A DNA stretch of 35,026 nt from IMG/VR virus record IMGVR_UViG_3300030085_000396, positions 1-35,026 of that record. One strand, written 5' to 3'. The notes below the pieces were generated by a model, which did no database searches, was not told the origin of the DNA, and saw only the letters and a list, made by a program, of their open reading frames with translations. A program made the translations under genes and the position numbers. This document shows positions 6,385 through 13,580 of this stretch, piece after piece (position 1 is the stretch's first letter; each line of letters starts with the position of its first letter). Source of the stretch: a virus.

Positions 6385-6938
6385 TGGCACGAAACACTTT
6401 TGTTACTGAAGAGCCTGTAATCCTTGAAGGTTATCAGGCAGTAATGCAACCGTCTCAATATGGCTACTCACTTAAAGCCGTAGTTGATCAAGATCTGATC
6501 AATAAACTAGAAGATGATCGAACCGATTCACTCAAATGGGCTGAGTCGAAATTGAAGAATCCCAAGCGTTCTGTTCTTCGTCCTGAGCCTTGGGAAGAAG
6601 TTGCTGAAGACAAATATATTGTCAAGTTCAGCTGGAACGAAGAGACTAAACCTCCTGTTGTCGATACGGAAGGTTCACCTATCACTGATGTTCGTACACC
6701 AGTCTACTCTGGAAGCAAAGTAAAACTTGCGTTCTATCAAAAGCCTTATGTACTGAAGGATCAGACTACTTACGGTACGTCTCTCAAGTTGGTTGGTGTG
6801 CAGGTCGTTACTTGTAACGGAAATGCCAGTGTTGATACTGGTGACATGGCACCGGAAGATGTCGCACAACTGTTCGGTAAGACAGAAGGATTCAAAGCAA
6901 ACGATCCGAATGTTCAAACCGTAGAGGATGACTTCTGA
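6384..6938 (+). CDS. Single-stranded DNA-binding protein (gp2.5-like)
   Basis: A 184-residue protein in the gp2.5 position directly after RNA polymerase. It has a beta-rich OB-type body ('DKYIVKFSWNEE', 'KVKLAFYQKPYV', 'SLKLVGVQVVTC') and a strongly acidic C-terminus ending TVEDDF, with a terminal Phe. That tail is the hallmark of T7-type SSBs, used to contact DNA polymerase and primase-helicase. It protects single strands during replication. ATG 6384 overlaps the RNAP stop (TAATG). Confidence 0.85.
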   Translation: MARNTFVTEEPVILEGYQAVMQPSQYGYSLKAVVDQDLINKLEDDRTDSLKWAESKLKNPKRSVLRPEPWEEVAEDKYIVKFSWNEETKPPVVDTEGSPITDVRTPVYSGSKVKLAFYQKPYVLKDQTTYGTSLKLVGVQVVTCNGNASVDTGDMAPEDVAQLFGKTEGFKANDPNVQTVEDDF

Positions 6939-7111
6939 TGAATGACACTCAAATCTGGCCTTCTGAACCACCTATGACCTTCGACGAAAAATACACTGTG
7001 TCACACAACGAAAAAGCAGAAATGCTCAATGGACGCCTGGCAATGCTAGGTGTCATGGCTGCGCTAGGTGCGTATGCCTTGACTGGACAAATTATCCCCG
7101 GAGTTTGGTAA
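6938..7111 (+). CDS. hli: High-light-inducible protein (HLIP)
   Basis: A 57-residue single-helix membrane protein. The chlorophyll-binding helix carries the signature 'EKAEMLNGRLAMLGVMAA' (residues about 25-42; E-x-x-N-G-R-x-A-M) and ends 'TGQIIPGVW', the ending of cyanophage and Prochlorococcus-type HLIPs. HLIPs sit in the thylakoid membrane, bind chlorophyll/carotenoid and help protect or assemble photosystem II under stress. It overlaps the SSB stop (ATGA-type) and lies just upstream of psbA, consistent with joint middle-phase expression. Too short for many gene finders, but the motif is unambiguous. Confidence 0.93.
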   Translation: MNDTQIWPSEPPMTFDEKYTVSHNEKAEMLNGRLAMLGVMAALGAYALTGQIIPGVW

Positions 7112-7182
7112 TGCCACAAGGACCAGGAACGTACGGTACAAAGAAAGGCCGTCCACCTAAGAAAGGAACCAAGAAAAAGTAA
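7111..7182 (+). CDS. 23-residue basic microprotein with AT-hook-like motif
   Basis: The ORF from ATG 7111 (overlapping the hli stop, TAATG) ends at TAA 7180-7182, which overlaps the next ATG (7182). It begins MPQGPGTYGT and continues KKGRPPKKGTKKK. The KKGRPPKK core resembles an AT-hook (G-R-P flanked by basic residues), which binds the minor groove of AT-rich DNA. Chained start-stop overlaps on both sides argue that it is translated. Function unknown; AT-hook-like DNA binding is inference. Confidence 0.6.
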   Translation: MPQGPGTYGTKKGRPPKKGTKKK

Positions 7183-7421
7183 TGGCTAACAATGTCAGTC
7201 TGAAGATCGGTAAGCACAAGTCCCGAACCGGAGGACTGACAAAAGCTGGCCGTGAAAAATACAATCGTGAGACCGGATCAAACCTCAAGGCTCCACAGCC
7301 TGGTGGCGGTAAGCGTAAAAAATCATTCTGTGCACGAATGGGTGGGGTCAAGGGTCCAATGAAGGATTCCAAAGGTAGACCTACCCGTAAAGCACTTGCT
7401 CTTCGTAAATGGAAATGCTAA
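7182..7421 (+). CDS. DUF6321-like basic protein (79 aa)
   Basis: Contains 'LTKAGREKYNRETGSNLKAP', then a basic linker, then 'KKSFCARMGGVKGPM', and ends 'ALRKWKC'. This 'R+SFCARM.gm....DP.......ALRKW.C' pattern is the conserved core of a small phage protein family that I place as DUF6321. Two conserved Cys (in FCARM and the terminal Cys) and high Lys/Arg content suggest a compact nucleic-acid or metal-binding fold, but no role is established. It is part of a run of basic small proteins between hli and psbA. Confidence 0.65.
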   Translation: MANNVSLKIGKHKSRTGGLTKAGREKYNRETGSNLKAPQPGGGKRKKSFCARMGGVKGPMKDSKGRPTRKALALRKWKC

Positions 7422-7571
7422 ATGGCTAAACCTGGATTGTATGCAAACATCCACGCCAAGCGTAAGCGTATTGCTGGTGGTAGTGGAGAAAAGATGAGAA
7501 AGCCTGGTAGCAAAGGTGCGCCCACCGCATCTAACTTCAAGCGGGCTGCTAAGACAGCTAAGAAAAAGTAA
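7422..7571 (+). CDS. Small basic protein (49 aa), cyanophage-type
   Basis: ATG 7422 follows the previous stop with no gap. The protein reads MAKPGLYANIHAKRKRIAGG, then a 'GEKMRKPGSKGAPTA' segment and 'NFKRAAKTAKKK'. The 'LYANIHAKR.RIA.GSGEKMRKPG..GAPT...F..AA.T' pattern is one I associate with small proteins repeated across marine phages. It is very basic with a Gly/Pro hinge. No function known. It is the last gene before the psbA leader. Confidence 0.65.
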   Translation: MAKPGLYANIHAKRKRIAGGSGEKMRKPGSKGAPTASNFKRAAKTAKKK

Positions 7572-7616
7572 TTAATTGCGGCGGGTGGGAGGTTCAGGTA
7601 ATTAATTAATCCCGCT
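7568..7616 (+). promoter_or_regulatory. Structured psbA leader
   Basis: GCGGG (7581-7585) can pair with CCCGC (7611-7615), which ends one base before the psbA ATG (7617). The loop holds a GGGAGG Shine-Dalgarno-like run (7587-7592), too far (24 nt) from the ATG in linear sequence but brought close if the stem forms. A direct repeat GTAATTAATT occurs at 7568-7577 and 7598-7607. psbA-leader RNA motifs (PhotoRC-I/II) have been described in cyanobacteria and cyanophages. This may be an instance, unverified. Confidence 0.45.
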
Positions 7617-8690
7617 ATGACTGCAACTATTGCACAGCAGAGGTCTTCCACCTGGGAGGACTTCTGCGCGTGGGTGACGTCCACTAACAACCGTCTATAC
7701 GTTGGCTGGTTTGGTGTCCTTATGATTCCATGCCTTCTAGCCGCAACCATTTGTTTTATTACGGCGTTCGTCGCAGCGCCACCTGTCGATATTGATGGAA
7801 TCAGAGAACCAGTATCCGGCTCCTTGTTGTATGGAAACAACATCATATCGGGAGCCGTCGTTCCGAGCAGCAATGCCATCGGACTTCACTTCTACCCAAT
7901 TTGGGAAGCTAATACACTTGATGAATGGCTCTACAACGGGGGTCCATATCAACTCGTCGTTTTCCACTTCCTCATTGGCGTCTTTTCTTACATGGGACGC
8001 GAGTGGGAACTTAGCTATCGATTAGGAATGCGGCCATGGATCTTCGTCGCTTACAGCGCACCAGTCGCGGCTGCTACTGCAGTCTTCTTGGTGTATCCAT
8101 TTGGTCAGGGTTCCTTCTCGGATGGTATGCCACTTGGAATCTCTGGGACGTTCAACTACATGCTCGTGTTTCAAGCGGAGCACAACATCTTGATGCACCC
8201 CTTCCACATGTTGGGAGTGGCTGGTGTCTTTGGTGGTGCCCTGTTCAGCGCGATGCATGGATCCCTAGTGACTTCTAGTCTGATCCGTGAAACAACGGAA
8301 GAGGTTAGTCAAAACTATGGATACAAATTTGGACAAGAGGAAGAGACCTACAACATCGTGGCTGCCCACGGATACTTTGGTCGTCTTATCTTCCAATACG
8401 CTTCTTTTAACAACAGCCGCAGCTTGCACTTTTTCCTTGCTGCTTGGCCGGTGGTTGGAATTTGGTTTGCAGCTCTCGGTGTTAGCACCATGGCTTTTAA
8501 CCTCAATGGTTTCAACTTCAACCAATCAATCCAAGCTCAAGGACATGTGGTCAACACCTGGGCTGACATTCTGAATCGTGCCAACCTCGGCTTTGAGGTT
8601 ATGCATGAGCGGAATGCACATAACTTCCCGCTGGATCTTGCATCAGCTGACACAACCCCTGTCGCGCTGAAAGCACCAGCAATCGGATAA
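7617..8690 (+). CDS. psbA: Photosystem II D1 protein
   Basis: A full-length 357-residue D1, the photosystem II reaction-centre subunit that turns over fastest in light. Hallmarks visible: '[13 protein letters not shown]', '[20 protein letters not shown]', '[15 protein letters not shown]', '[18 protein letters not shown]', '[20 protein letters not shown]' and '[14 protein letters not shown]'. A C-terminal extension follows the processing site after DLA and ends PAIG. Glu129 corresponds to position 130 of cyanobacterial D1, where Glu marks the high-light form. No intron or truncation. Cyanophages use psbA to keep photosynthesis running during infection. It stands in the replication module, after hli and the basic microproteins. 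Confidence 0.99.
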   Translation: MTATIAQQRSSTWEDFCAWVTSTNNRLYVGWFGVLMIPCLLAATICFITAFVAAPPVDIDGIREPVSGSLLYGNNIISGAVVPSSNAIGLHFYPIWEANTLDEWLYNGGPYQLVVFHFLIGVFSYMGREWELSYRLGMRPWIFVAYSAPVAAATAVFLVYPFGQGSFSDGMPLGISGTFNYMLVFQAEHNILMHPFHMLGVAGVFGGALFSAMHGSLVTSSLIRETTEEVSQNYGYKFGQEEETYNIVAAHGYFGRLIFQYASFNNSRSLHFFLAAWPVVGIWFAALGVSTMAFNLNGFNFNQSIQAQGHVVNTWADILNRANLGFEVMHERNAHNFPLDLASADTTPVALKAPAIG

Positions 8691-8704
8691 GAAACGTACG
8701 TTCA

Positions 8705-8749
8705 TCCCAATCGGGACGCATGACGCCTAACCATGGAACGGGGGTTAGG
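8705..8749 (+). terminator. Hairpins after psbA
   Basis: TCCC (8705-8708) with GGGA (8713-8716) is a small stem. CCTAACC (8726-8732) with GGTTAGG (8743-8749) is a perfect 7-bp stem with a 10-nt loop. No U-tract follows. They probably stabilise or delimit the psbA mRNA rather than stop transcription fully. Confidence 0.4.
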
Positions 8750-8766
8750 TACTTCAATGTTTAATC

Positions 8767-8913
8767 ATGCCTACAGTCGAACTTCGTCAACGGGTCCGTG
8801 AGCAAAGCGCTGCTCGTCGTGAGCAGCAACTGAAGTATCGCGGCGTTTCTTACATCAAAAAATCAATCAATGTAGATGGCATTCAGATCTGGGCTGGAGG
8901 AGAAGGTCGCTGA
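8767..8913 (+). CDS. DUF4278-like small protein (48 aa)
   Basis: ATG 8767 to TGA 8911-8913, overlapping the endonuclease start by 38 nt. A basic/Gln-rich helix (ELRQRVREQSAARREQQ) precedes 'LKYRGVSYIKK', which matches the 'L.YRG..Y' motif of DUF4278, a short domain common in cyanobacteria. Function unknown. It is the only candidate gene between psbA and endonuclease I, and the motif makes chance unlikely. Confidence 0.5.
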   Translation: MPTVELRQRVREQSAARREQQLKYRGVSYIKKSINVDGIQIWAGGEGR

Positions 8914-9229
8914 CCTTCTTGTCGAGCTAGGTGTCAAGTATGAATACGAAAGCACCAAGGTCCCGTATGTAATCAAACATTCCTATACGCCAGACTTCGT
9001 TCTTCCAAACGGGGTCTGGTTGGAATGCAAAGGTTATTGGGATAGTGCTGACCGTAGGAAGGTAAAGGCTGTCAAAGAACAGAATCCTGACATAGATCTT
9101 CGTATGGTGTTTCAAGCACCGTTTAATAAAATCAGCAAAAAATCTAAGACGACGTACGCCAAGTACTGCGAAAAACTGAATATACCTTGGACAACATGGT
9201 CCAACATTCCACTTGCTTGGTTGATATGA
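8876..9229 (+). CDS. Endonuclease I, Holliday junction resolvase (gp3-like)
   Basis: A 117-residue protein. The nuclease core 'HSYTPDFVLPNGVWLECKGYW' contains D40, E50 and K52 with the same spacing as T7 endonuclease I D55-E65-K67, and an N-terminal Glu (E8 or E9) can supply the fourth catalytic residue. It resolves branched DNA and cuts host DNA to supply nucleotides. Slightly shorter than T7 gp3 (149 residues), mostly at the N-terminus. ATG 8876 lies inside the preceding small gene, and the stop overlaps the primase start (ATGA). Confidence 0.92.
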   Translation: MAFRSGLEEKVADLLVELGVKYEYESTKVPYVIKHSYTPDFVLPNGVWLECKGYWDSADRRKVKAVKEQNPDIDLRMVFQAPFNKISKKSKTTYAKYCEKLNIPWTTWSNIPLAWLI

Positions 9230-10797
9230 CCAGCGAGTTTGAACGACACATACCTTGTGAAGAGTGTGGGTCATCTGATGGCAATAGTTTGTACACCGAT
9301 GGGCACACCTTCTGTTTTGTTTGTCACACCTGGAAAGGCGGAGACGGCAATGTTCACAATCACAAACCCACCAATGCAAGACAAAATTACATGGAACCCA
9401 GAGGTATTTCCCGTCGACTTTCTCGAAGAGGAATCTCTGAGAGAGTCTGCGAGGAATATGGCATCACCGCTGACGGAGACATCCTATGCTTCCATTATCG
9501 AGATAGCTCTGGACGAATTGTTGGGATAAAAACCAAGACAAAAGACAAAGAATTTAGATACGAAGGAGAATCAGATGGGAGGTTCTTCGGCCAACATCTC
9601 TTCCGACACAAAGGAAAGAGAATGGTTATATGCGAAGGTGAGATTGATGCTGCTACGTGCAGAGAAGCGTTCCCGACATGGGAAGCTGTGTCACTCCCGT
9701 ATGGCGCAGCGGCTGCAAAGAAATCAATCAAACACAACTACGAATGGCTTGAGAACTGGGATGAAGTCGTCCTGTTCTTCGATAACGATGATGCAGGCCG
9801 TAAGGCGACGCAGGAGGCGGCAAGCGTACTGCCACCTGGCAAGGTCAAGATCGCTGATCTCAAAGGCTATAAGGACGCCTCAGATGCCGCACAAGACAAT
9901 AATCTTGAGGCGGTACGTCAAGCTATTTGGAATGCTCAACCATATAAGCCTGACGGGATTGTCGATGGAAAGTCTTTACTTTCACTTGTAATCGAACCTC
10001 AACAGGATTGTATTCATGAGTATCCATACCCAGGATTACAAGAAAAATTACAAGGTGTACGTGCAGGTGAGTTAGTAACTATCACCAGCGGTACAGGGCA
10101 AGGCAAATCCTCGCTTTGTCGTGAACTTGCTACCCACTTTCTTTCCAAAGGGGAGCGGGTTGGGTACGTGGCACTTGAAGAGTCAAACCGACGCACTGCA
10201 TTAGGACTTATGTCCTCAGCTTGCGGAAAACAATTTCACATAGGAACACATGAACGATCTGATCTCACCGAGGCTTATCAAAATACTCTTGCTCAGTGGA
10301 ACCTCTATCTTTTTGATGGCTTCGGTTCTTTTGATCCTGATAACATCATCTCCCGAATTCGGTATCTCGCTGCAGGACTCGACTGCAGGATTGTATTTCT
10401 AGATCACCTCAGCATTCTGCTGTCTGGTCTAGACGGTGATGAGAGAAAGATGATCGACACCACAATGACCAAACTTAGGTCGTTGTGTGAAGAGACTGGC
10501 ATCTCAATGTTCCTTGTATCCCACTTACGTAGAGCACAAGGCGACAAAGGACATGAAGATGGAGCAAAAGTATCACTTGGACAGCTGCGCGGAAGTCACA
10601 GCATTAGTCAAATCTCTGACGCAGTTATCGGACTCGAACGGGATCAGCAGAGTACAGATGAACACGCTGATACGACAGTGCGAGTCCTTAAGAATCGCTT
10701 TACTGGGGAAACTGGTATCGCGTGCCAACTGACATACGACAAAGAAAAGTGCAAGTTCTATGAAGCAAAGCAATTCAACCCGTCAACTGATTTTTAA
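9226..10797 (+). CDS. DNA primase-helicase (gp4-like)
   Basis: A 523-residue protein from ATG 9226. The zinc-binding domain has C11-x2-C14 and C30-x2-C33 in 'PCEECGSSDGNSLYTDGH'. The TOPRIM primase region follows, with 'MVICEGEIDAAT' and 'VVLFFDNDDAGRK'. The RecA-type helicase starts near residue 280 with Walker A 'SGTGQGKSS' (about 287-295), then 'VALEE', Walker B-like 'CRIVFLDHLS' and 'SHLRRAQGDKG', and ends with 'LGQLRGSHSISQISD' and the arginine-finger region 'VLKNRFTGETG'. It unwinds the fork and primes lagging-strand synthesis. The longer frame from 9187 would overlap endonuclease I by 43 nt; ATG 9226 matches the T7 start. Confidence 0.96.
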   Translation: MTSEFERHIPCEECGSSDGNSLYTDGHTFCFVCHTWKGGDGNVHNHKPTNARQNYMEPRGISRRLSRRGISERVCEEYGITADGDILCFHYRDSSGRIVGIKTKTKDKEFRYEGESDGRFFGQHLFRHKGKRMVICEGEIDAATCREAFPTWEAVSLPYGAAAAKKSIKHNYEWLENWDEVVLFFDNDDAGRKATQEAASVLPPGKVKIADLKGYKDASDAAQDNNLEAVRQAIWNAQPYKPDGIVDGKSLLSLVIEPQQDCIHEYPYPGLQEKLQGVRAGELVTITSGTGQGKSSLCRELATHFLSKGERVGYVALEESNRRTALGLMSSACGKQFHIGTHERSDLTEAYQNTLAQWNLYLFDGFGSFDPDNIISRIRYLAAGLDCRIVFLDHLSILLSGLDGDERKMIDTTMTKLRSLCEETGISMFLVSHLRRAQGDKGHEDGAKVSLGQLRGSHSISQISDAVIGLERDQQSTDEHADTTVRVLKNRFTGETGIACQLTYDKEKCKFYEAKQFNPSTDF

Positions 10798-10909
10798 ACG
10801 TCCTAATCCTCCTACTGAGGAGATGATTAAAAAAGCACAATTTATCGACAAAACTTACATCTGGAAACATGCTGGTATTCGATCTGGAGACGGACGGTCT
10901 TCTAAATGA
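10760..10909 (+). CDS. Small basic ORF between primase and polymerase (49 aa)
   Basis: ATG 10760 to TGA 10907-10909. It overlaps the end of primase-helicase by 38 nt and the start of the polymerase gene by 41 nt, and fills the only gap between them. The protein starts MKQSNSTRQLIFKRPNPP and includes 'EEMIKKAQFIDKTYIWKHAG'. T7 also has small genes (4.x) in this position. No family recognised. The middle part (10798-10868) is covered by no other gene, which favours it being real. Confidence 0.5.
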   Translation: MKQSNSTRQLIFKRPNPPTEEMIKKAQFIDKTYIWKHAGIRSGDGRSSK

Positions 10910-11384
10910 TGTTACCCGTATTCACTGTTTGGTCATTCACGACTCGGAGGTTAATGAGACGTATGTATTTAACGACGAGGGTTCTGAAGAGCCGATCGTT
11001 CGTGGGATACAGCTGCTTGAACAAGCAGATATTATCTGCGGTCATAATGTTATCTCGTATGACATTCCAGTTATTGAAAAAATTTACCCGTGGTTTTCGT
11101 GCAAAGCCTTGGTCATTGACACCTTACTTCTGTCGAGGCTATATCACGCGAATATGCTCGAAGTAGATAAGCGGCTAGACAATAGCCGAATGCCACAGCA
11201 ACTACGAGGTAGACACTCGCTTGAATCCTATGGTTACAGGTTAGGTGAATACAAAGGTGAGTTTGGGAAGACCACTGATTGGAAAGAGTGGTCAAAAGAA
11301 ATGCAGGACTACTGCATACAAGATGTAAACGTTACACGCAAATTATGCGAACACTTCCACCCCTACCTGAGTGGGTCGCGTTAG
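10869..11384 (+). CDS. Family A DNA polymerase, 3'-5' exonuclease part
   Basis: A 171-residue frame holding a complete proofreading domain. Exo I is 'VFDLETDG' (D5, E7), Exo II is 'GHNVISYDIPV' (D65, the same number as in T7 gp5), and Exo III is 'YCIQD' (Y148, D152). The frame stops at TAG just after the point where T7 gp5 continues into its polymerase domain. The polymerase domain follows in the -1 frame. The two are therefore either separate subunits, a frameshift product, or one gene with a sequence error (see the split-polymerase finding). Confidence 0.9.
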   Translation: MLVFDLETDGLLNDVTRIHCLVIHDSEVNETYVFNDEGSEEPIVRGIQLLEQADIICGHNVISYDIPVIEKIYPWFSCKALVIDTLLLSRLYHANMLEVDKRLDNSRMPQQLRGRHSLESYGYRLGEYKGEFGKTTDWKEWSKEMQDYCIQDVNVTRKLCEHFHPYLSGSR

Positions 11385-12667
11385 AGCACAAGGTTGCACA
11401 AATACTAGCTAAGCAAGAACAACATGGATGGTATTTCGATGAGCGGTCTGCATGGCAACTTGCATCGTCTCTCCAACAAGAACTTCAAGATCTTGAAGAA
11501 GTACTTCGCACGCGACACCCTTACGTCGCAGGAAGTCGCTTCACTCCAAAACGAAATAACAAAACTAGCGGCTACATCCAAGGCACTGGATTAGTAGAAA
11601 AACATGAACATTGTGGTGAGCTAATCCCTATTGAACAATGTTCCTTCACCCGACTCAAAGAACTAAACCCAACCTCTCGCGATCACATCTCATGGATATT
11701 GCAAACGTACTATGGCTGGAAGCCAACCCAGATGACAGCTACTGGGAAGCCTATCGTGGACGAAGTTATTCTGACCGAGATTGGATCAGAGATTTCTACG
11801 ATGTTTGCGAGATGTTTGACGGTAACGAAAATGCTTGGGATGCTGTCGAACGGCACGAACGCATGGCTGAAACTATCCACGAAACATAATCGTATTCATC
11901 ACCATTGTTCAGTTGCTACAGCGACACATCGTTGTGCACATCGTAAGCCCAACTTGGCTCAAGTTCCTAGTGATCTTGAGTTCAGAGCATTATTTACAGC
12001 CACGCCTGGACAGGTGATGGTTGGTGCTGACCTTAGTGGTATTGAGCTGAGAATGCTCGCACATTACCTATCTAGGTACAGCACAGACTTTGCTGATGTC
12101 CTGTTGAATGGTGACATCCACCAAGTCAATGCTGACAAAGTGGGTGTGTCACGGCGACAGATTAAAACAATCACGTACGCCTGGTGCTATGGCGCAGGCA
12201 ACGAAAAGATAGGTCATAGTTATGACCCACAACTCTCTGCATCTAAAGCCAAAAAGAAAGGAGCAGAGATTAGAGAAGCATTCGTTGCAGCCATTCCTGG
12301 CATGGCTGACCTGCTATCAGCAATCGATGCTGCTTCTAAACGTGGCTGGGTGAGTTCTATTGATGGTCGGAAGATCATTCTTGATAGTCCTCACAAATGC
12401 CTTAACTTCCTACTCCAGTCAGGAGCCGGTGTTATCGCGAAGCGTTGGCTTGTTATCAACGACGAAATTATCCACCAAACAAAGTTGTGTGCATCACAGC
12501 TTGCATTTATACATGACGAATTACAGTTCGAGTGTGCCAAAGAGCACGCAGAAGACTTATCAACATCCTTGGTATTCAGCGCAGCAGCGGCTGGTGAGTA
12601 CTACAACCTCCGACTCCCAATTGCAGCAGAAGCCAAAATCGGGACAACCTGGGCGGAGGTTCATTGA
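11345..12667 (+). CDS. Family A DNA polymerase, polymerase part
   Basis: A 440-residue frame from ATG 11345, overlapping the exonuclease frame by 40 nt. 'EWVALEHKVAQILAKQEQHG' aligns with the T7 gp5 segment linking exo and pol domains. Motif A is 'GADLSGIELRMLAHYL' (about residue 228), motif B 'RRQIKTITYAWCYGAG' (about 270), motif C 'LAFIHDELQFEC' (HDE about 390). The Tyr in motif B matches T7 Tyr526. The thumb insertion that binds thioredoxin in T7 is shorter here. There is no clear Shine-Dalgarno before 11345, so separate initiation is not proven. It ends flush with the exonuclease gene. Confidence 0.9.
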   Translation: MRTLPPLPEWVALEHKVAQILAKQEQHGWYFDERSAWQLASSLQQELQDLEEVLRTRHPYVAGSRFTPKRNNKTSGYIQGTGLVEKHEHCGELIPIEQCSFTRLKELNPTSRDHISWILQTYYGWKPTQMTATGKPIVDEVILTEIGSEISTMFARCLTVTKMLGMLSNGTNAWLKLSTKHNRIHHHCSVATATHRCAHRKPNLAQVPSDLEFRALFTATPGQVMVGADLSGIELRMLAHYLSRYSTDFADVLLNGDIHQVNADKVGVSRRQIKTITYAWCYGAGNEKIGHSYDPQLSASKAKKKGAEIREAFVAAIPGMADLLSAIDAASKRGWVSSIDGRKIILDSPHKCLNFLLQSGAGVIAKRWLVINDEIIHQTKLCASQLAFIHDELQFECAKEHAEDLSTSLVFSAAAAGEYYNLRLPIAAEAKIGTTWAEVH

Positions 12668-13450
12668 ATGAAGTTATTGGTAGACGCAGACTTTATTGTC
12701 TATAAGTCCTGCGCTGCTGCTGAAACAGAAATCGACTGGGGTGATGATGTCATCCTTGTTACCAGTAAATTTAGCGATGCGTACAACAACGTTCTAAAAG
12801 AACTAAATAAAATCAAGAACGAGTTCATGTGGGATACACCTGAGCTTATTCTATTCTTCAGTGACTCAAAGAATTTTAGGAAGAAAATTTTTCCCGATTA
12901 CAAGGGACATCGGAATCGTAAAAAGCCCTGTGGCTATCGAAGAGTTATTGAGCAACTTAAAAACGAATACGAAGTCATCCGGTTGCCTGAACTGGAAGCA
13001 GATGATGCTATGGGTATTTACGCGACAGCTAATCCTGGCAACATCATTGTTAGTCCTGACAAAGACATGCGCCAGATTCCTGGTCGTGTCTACAACCTAG
13101 ACGAAACGATTCATGTCACACCAGAGGAGGGTGCCAAGTGGCATCTGATTCAAACACTTGCTGGTGACCAAACAGATGGTTATAGCGGTGTCCCAGGCAT
13201 TGGTGTGAAGCGTGCAGTAGCTCTCTTTGATGAAGACGGTTACAGCTGGGAGACAGTACTGAAAGCATTTGCAAGTAAGGATCTCGGTGAAGATGCTGCA
13301 TTGATGAACGCACGTCTTGCACGAATTCTTACCTGTAATGACTATGACCAAATCAACAGACAAGTCATTCCTTGGACCCCCACCGCCGGTTACAGAATTG
13401 ACGATGGAGCAGCAGTTCAAGATGAGAAGGATAGAGGATCTACTACCTGA
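12668..13450 (+). CDS. 5'-3' exonuclease (gp6-like, FEN/PIN family)
   Basis: A 260-residue enzyme that degrades host DNA and removes RNA primers. Acidic metal ligands are seen at 'LLVDADFIVYK' (D6, D8), 'ELEADDAMG' (E110, D112, D113), 'SPDKDM' (D131, D133) and 'AGDQTDGYSGVPGIGVKRA' (D167, D170), the last being the helix-hairpin-helix DNA-binding region of FEN nucleases. The start codon follows the polymerase stop with no spacing. The last 16 codons overlap the NblA-like gene. Confidence 0.93.
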   Translation: MKLLVDADFIVYKSCAAAETEIDWGDDVILVTSKFSDAYNNVLKELNKIKNEFMWDTPELILFFSDSKNFRKKIFPDYKGHRNRKKPCGYRRVIEQLKNEYEVIRLPELEADDAMGIYATANPGNIIVSPDKDMRQIPGRVYNLDETIHVTPEEGAKWHLIQTLAGDQTDGYSGVPGIGVKRAVALFDEDGYSWETVLKAFASKDLGEDAALMNARLARILTCNDYDQINRQVIPWTPTAGYRIDDGAAVQDEKDRGSTT

Positions 13451-13580
13451 TGCTGACAAGAAAGATCTGATCACGGTCTTTCTTGCTCTTCAAAAGCAGA
13501 ACTTTGTTCTATCTAATACTGTCACTAATCTCATTAAGCAATGGCCGAATCACCCAGCCACTACACCAGAGGTCAAATAG
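13404..13580 (+). CDS. nblA: NblA-like phycobilisome degradation adaptor
   Basis: From ATG 13404 the protein (58 aa) begins MEQQFKMRRIEDLLPDADKK and continues with 'ITVFLALQKQNFVLSN' and 'LIKQW'. NblA proteins are about 55-65 residues with the same start (LSLEQQF.lR.fe..v), a second helix after a short turn and a C-terminal helix ending near Lys-x-Trp. The residues just upstream in frame are TEL-T, which also fits the NblA N-terminus, so the true start may be ATG 13344 or 13338 despite greater overlap with the exonuclease gene. NblA tethers phycobiliproteins to the Clp protease, dismantling the antenna and freeing amino acids. Assignment by pattern. Confidence 0.72.
   Translation: MEQQFKMRRIEDLLPDADKKDLITVFLALQKQNFVLSNTVTNLIKQWPNHPATTPEVK

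Noticed and set aside
11638-11889. 83-codon frame inside the polymerase gene with a protein-like, Trp/Asp-rich composition
   Set aside because: It lies wholly inside the pol coding frame, has no separate context or ribosome site, and the composition can come from the overlapping codons. Overprinting cannot be supported without comparative data.
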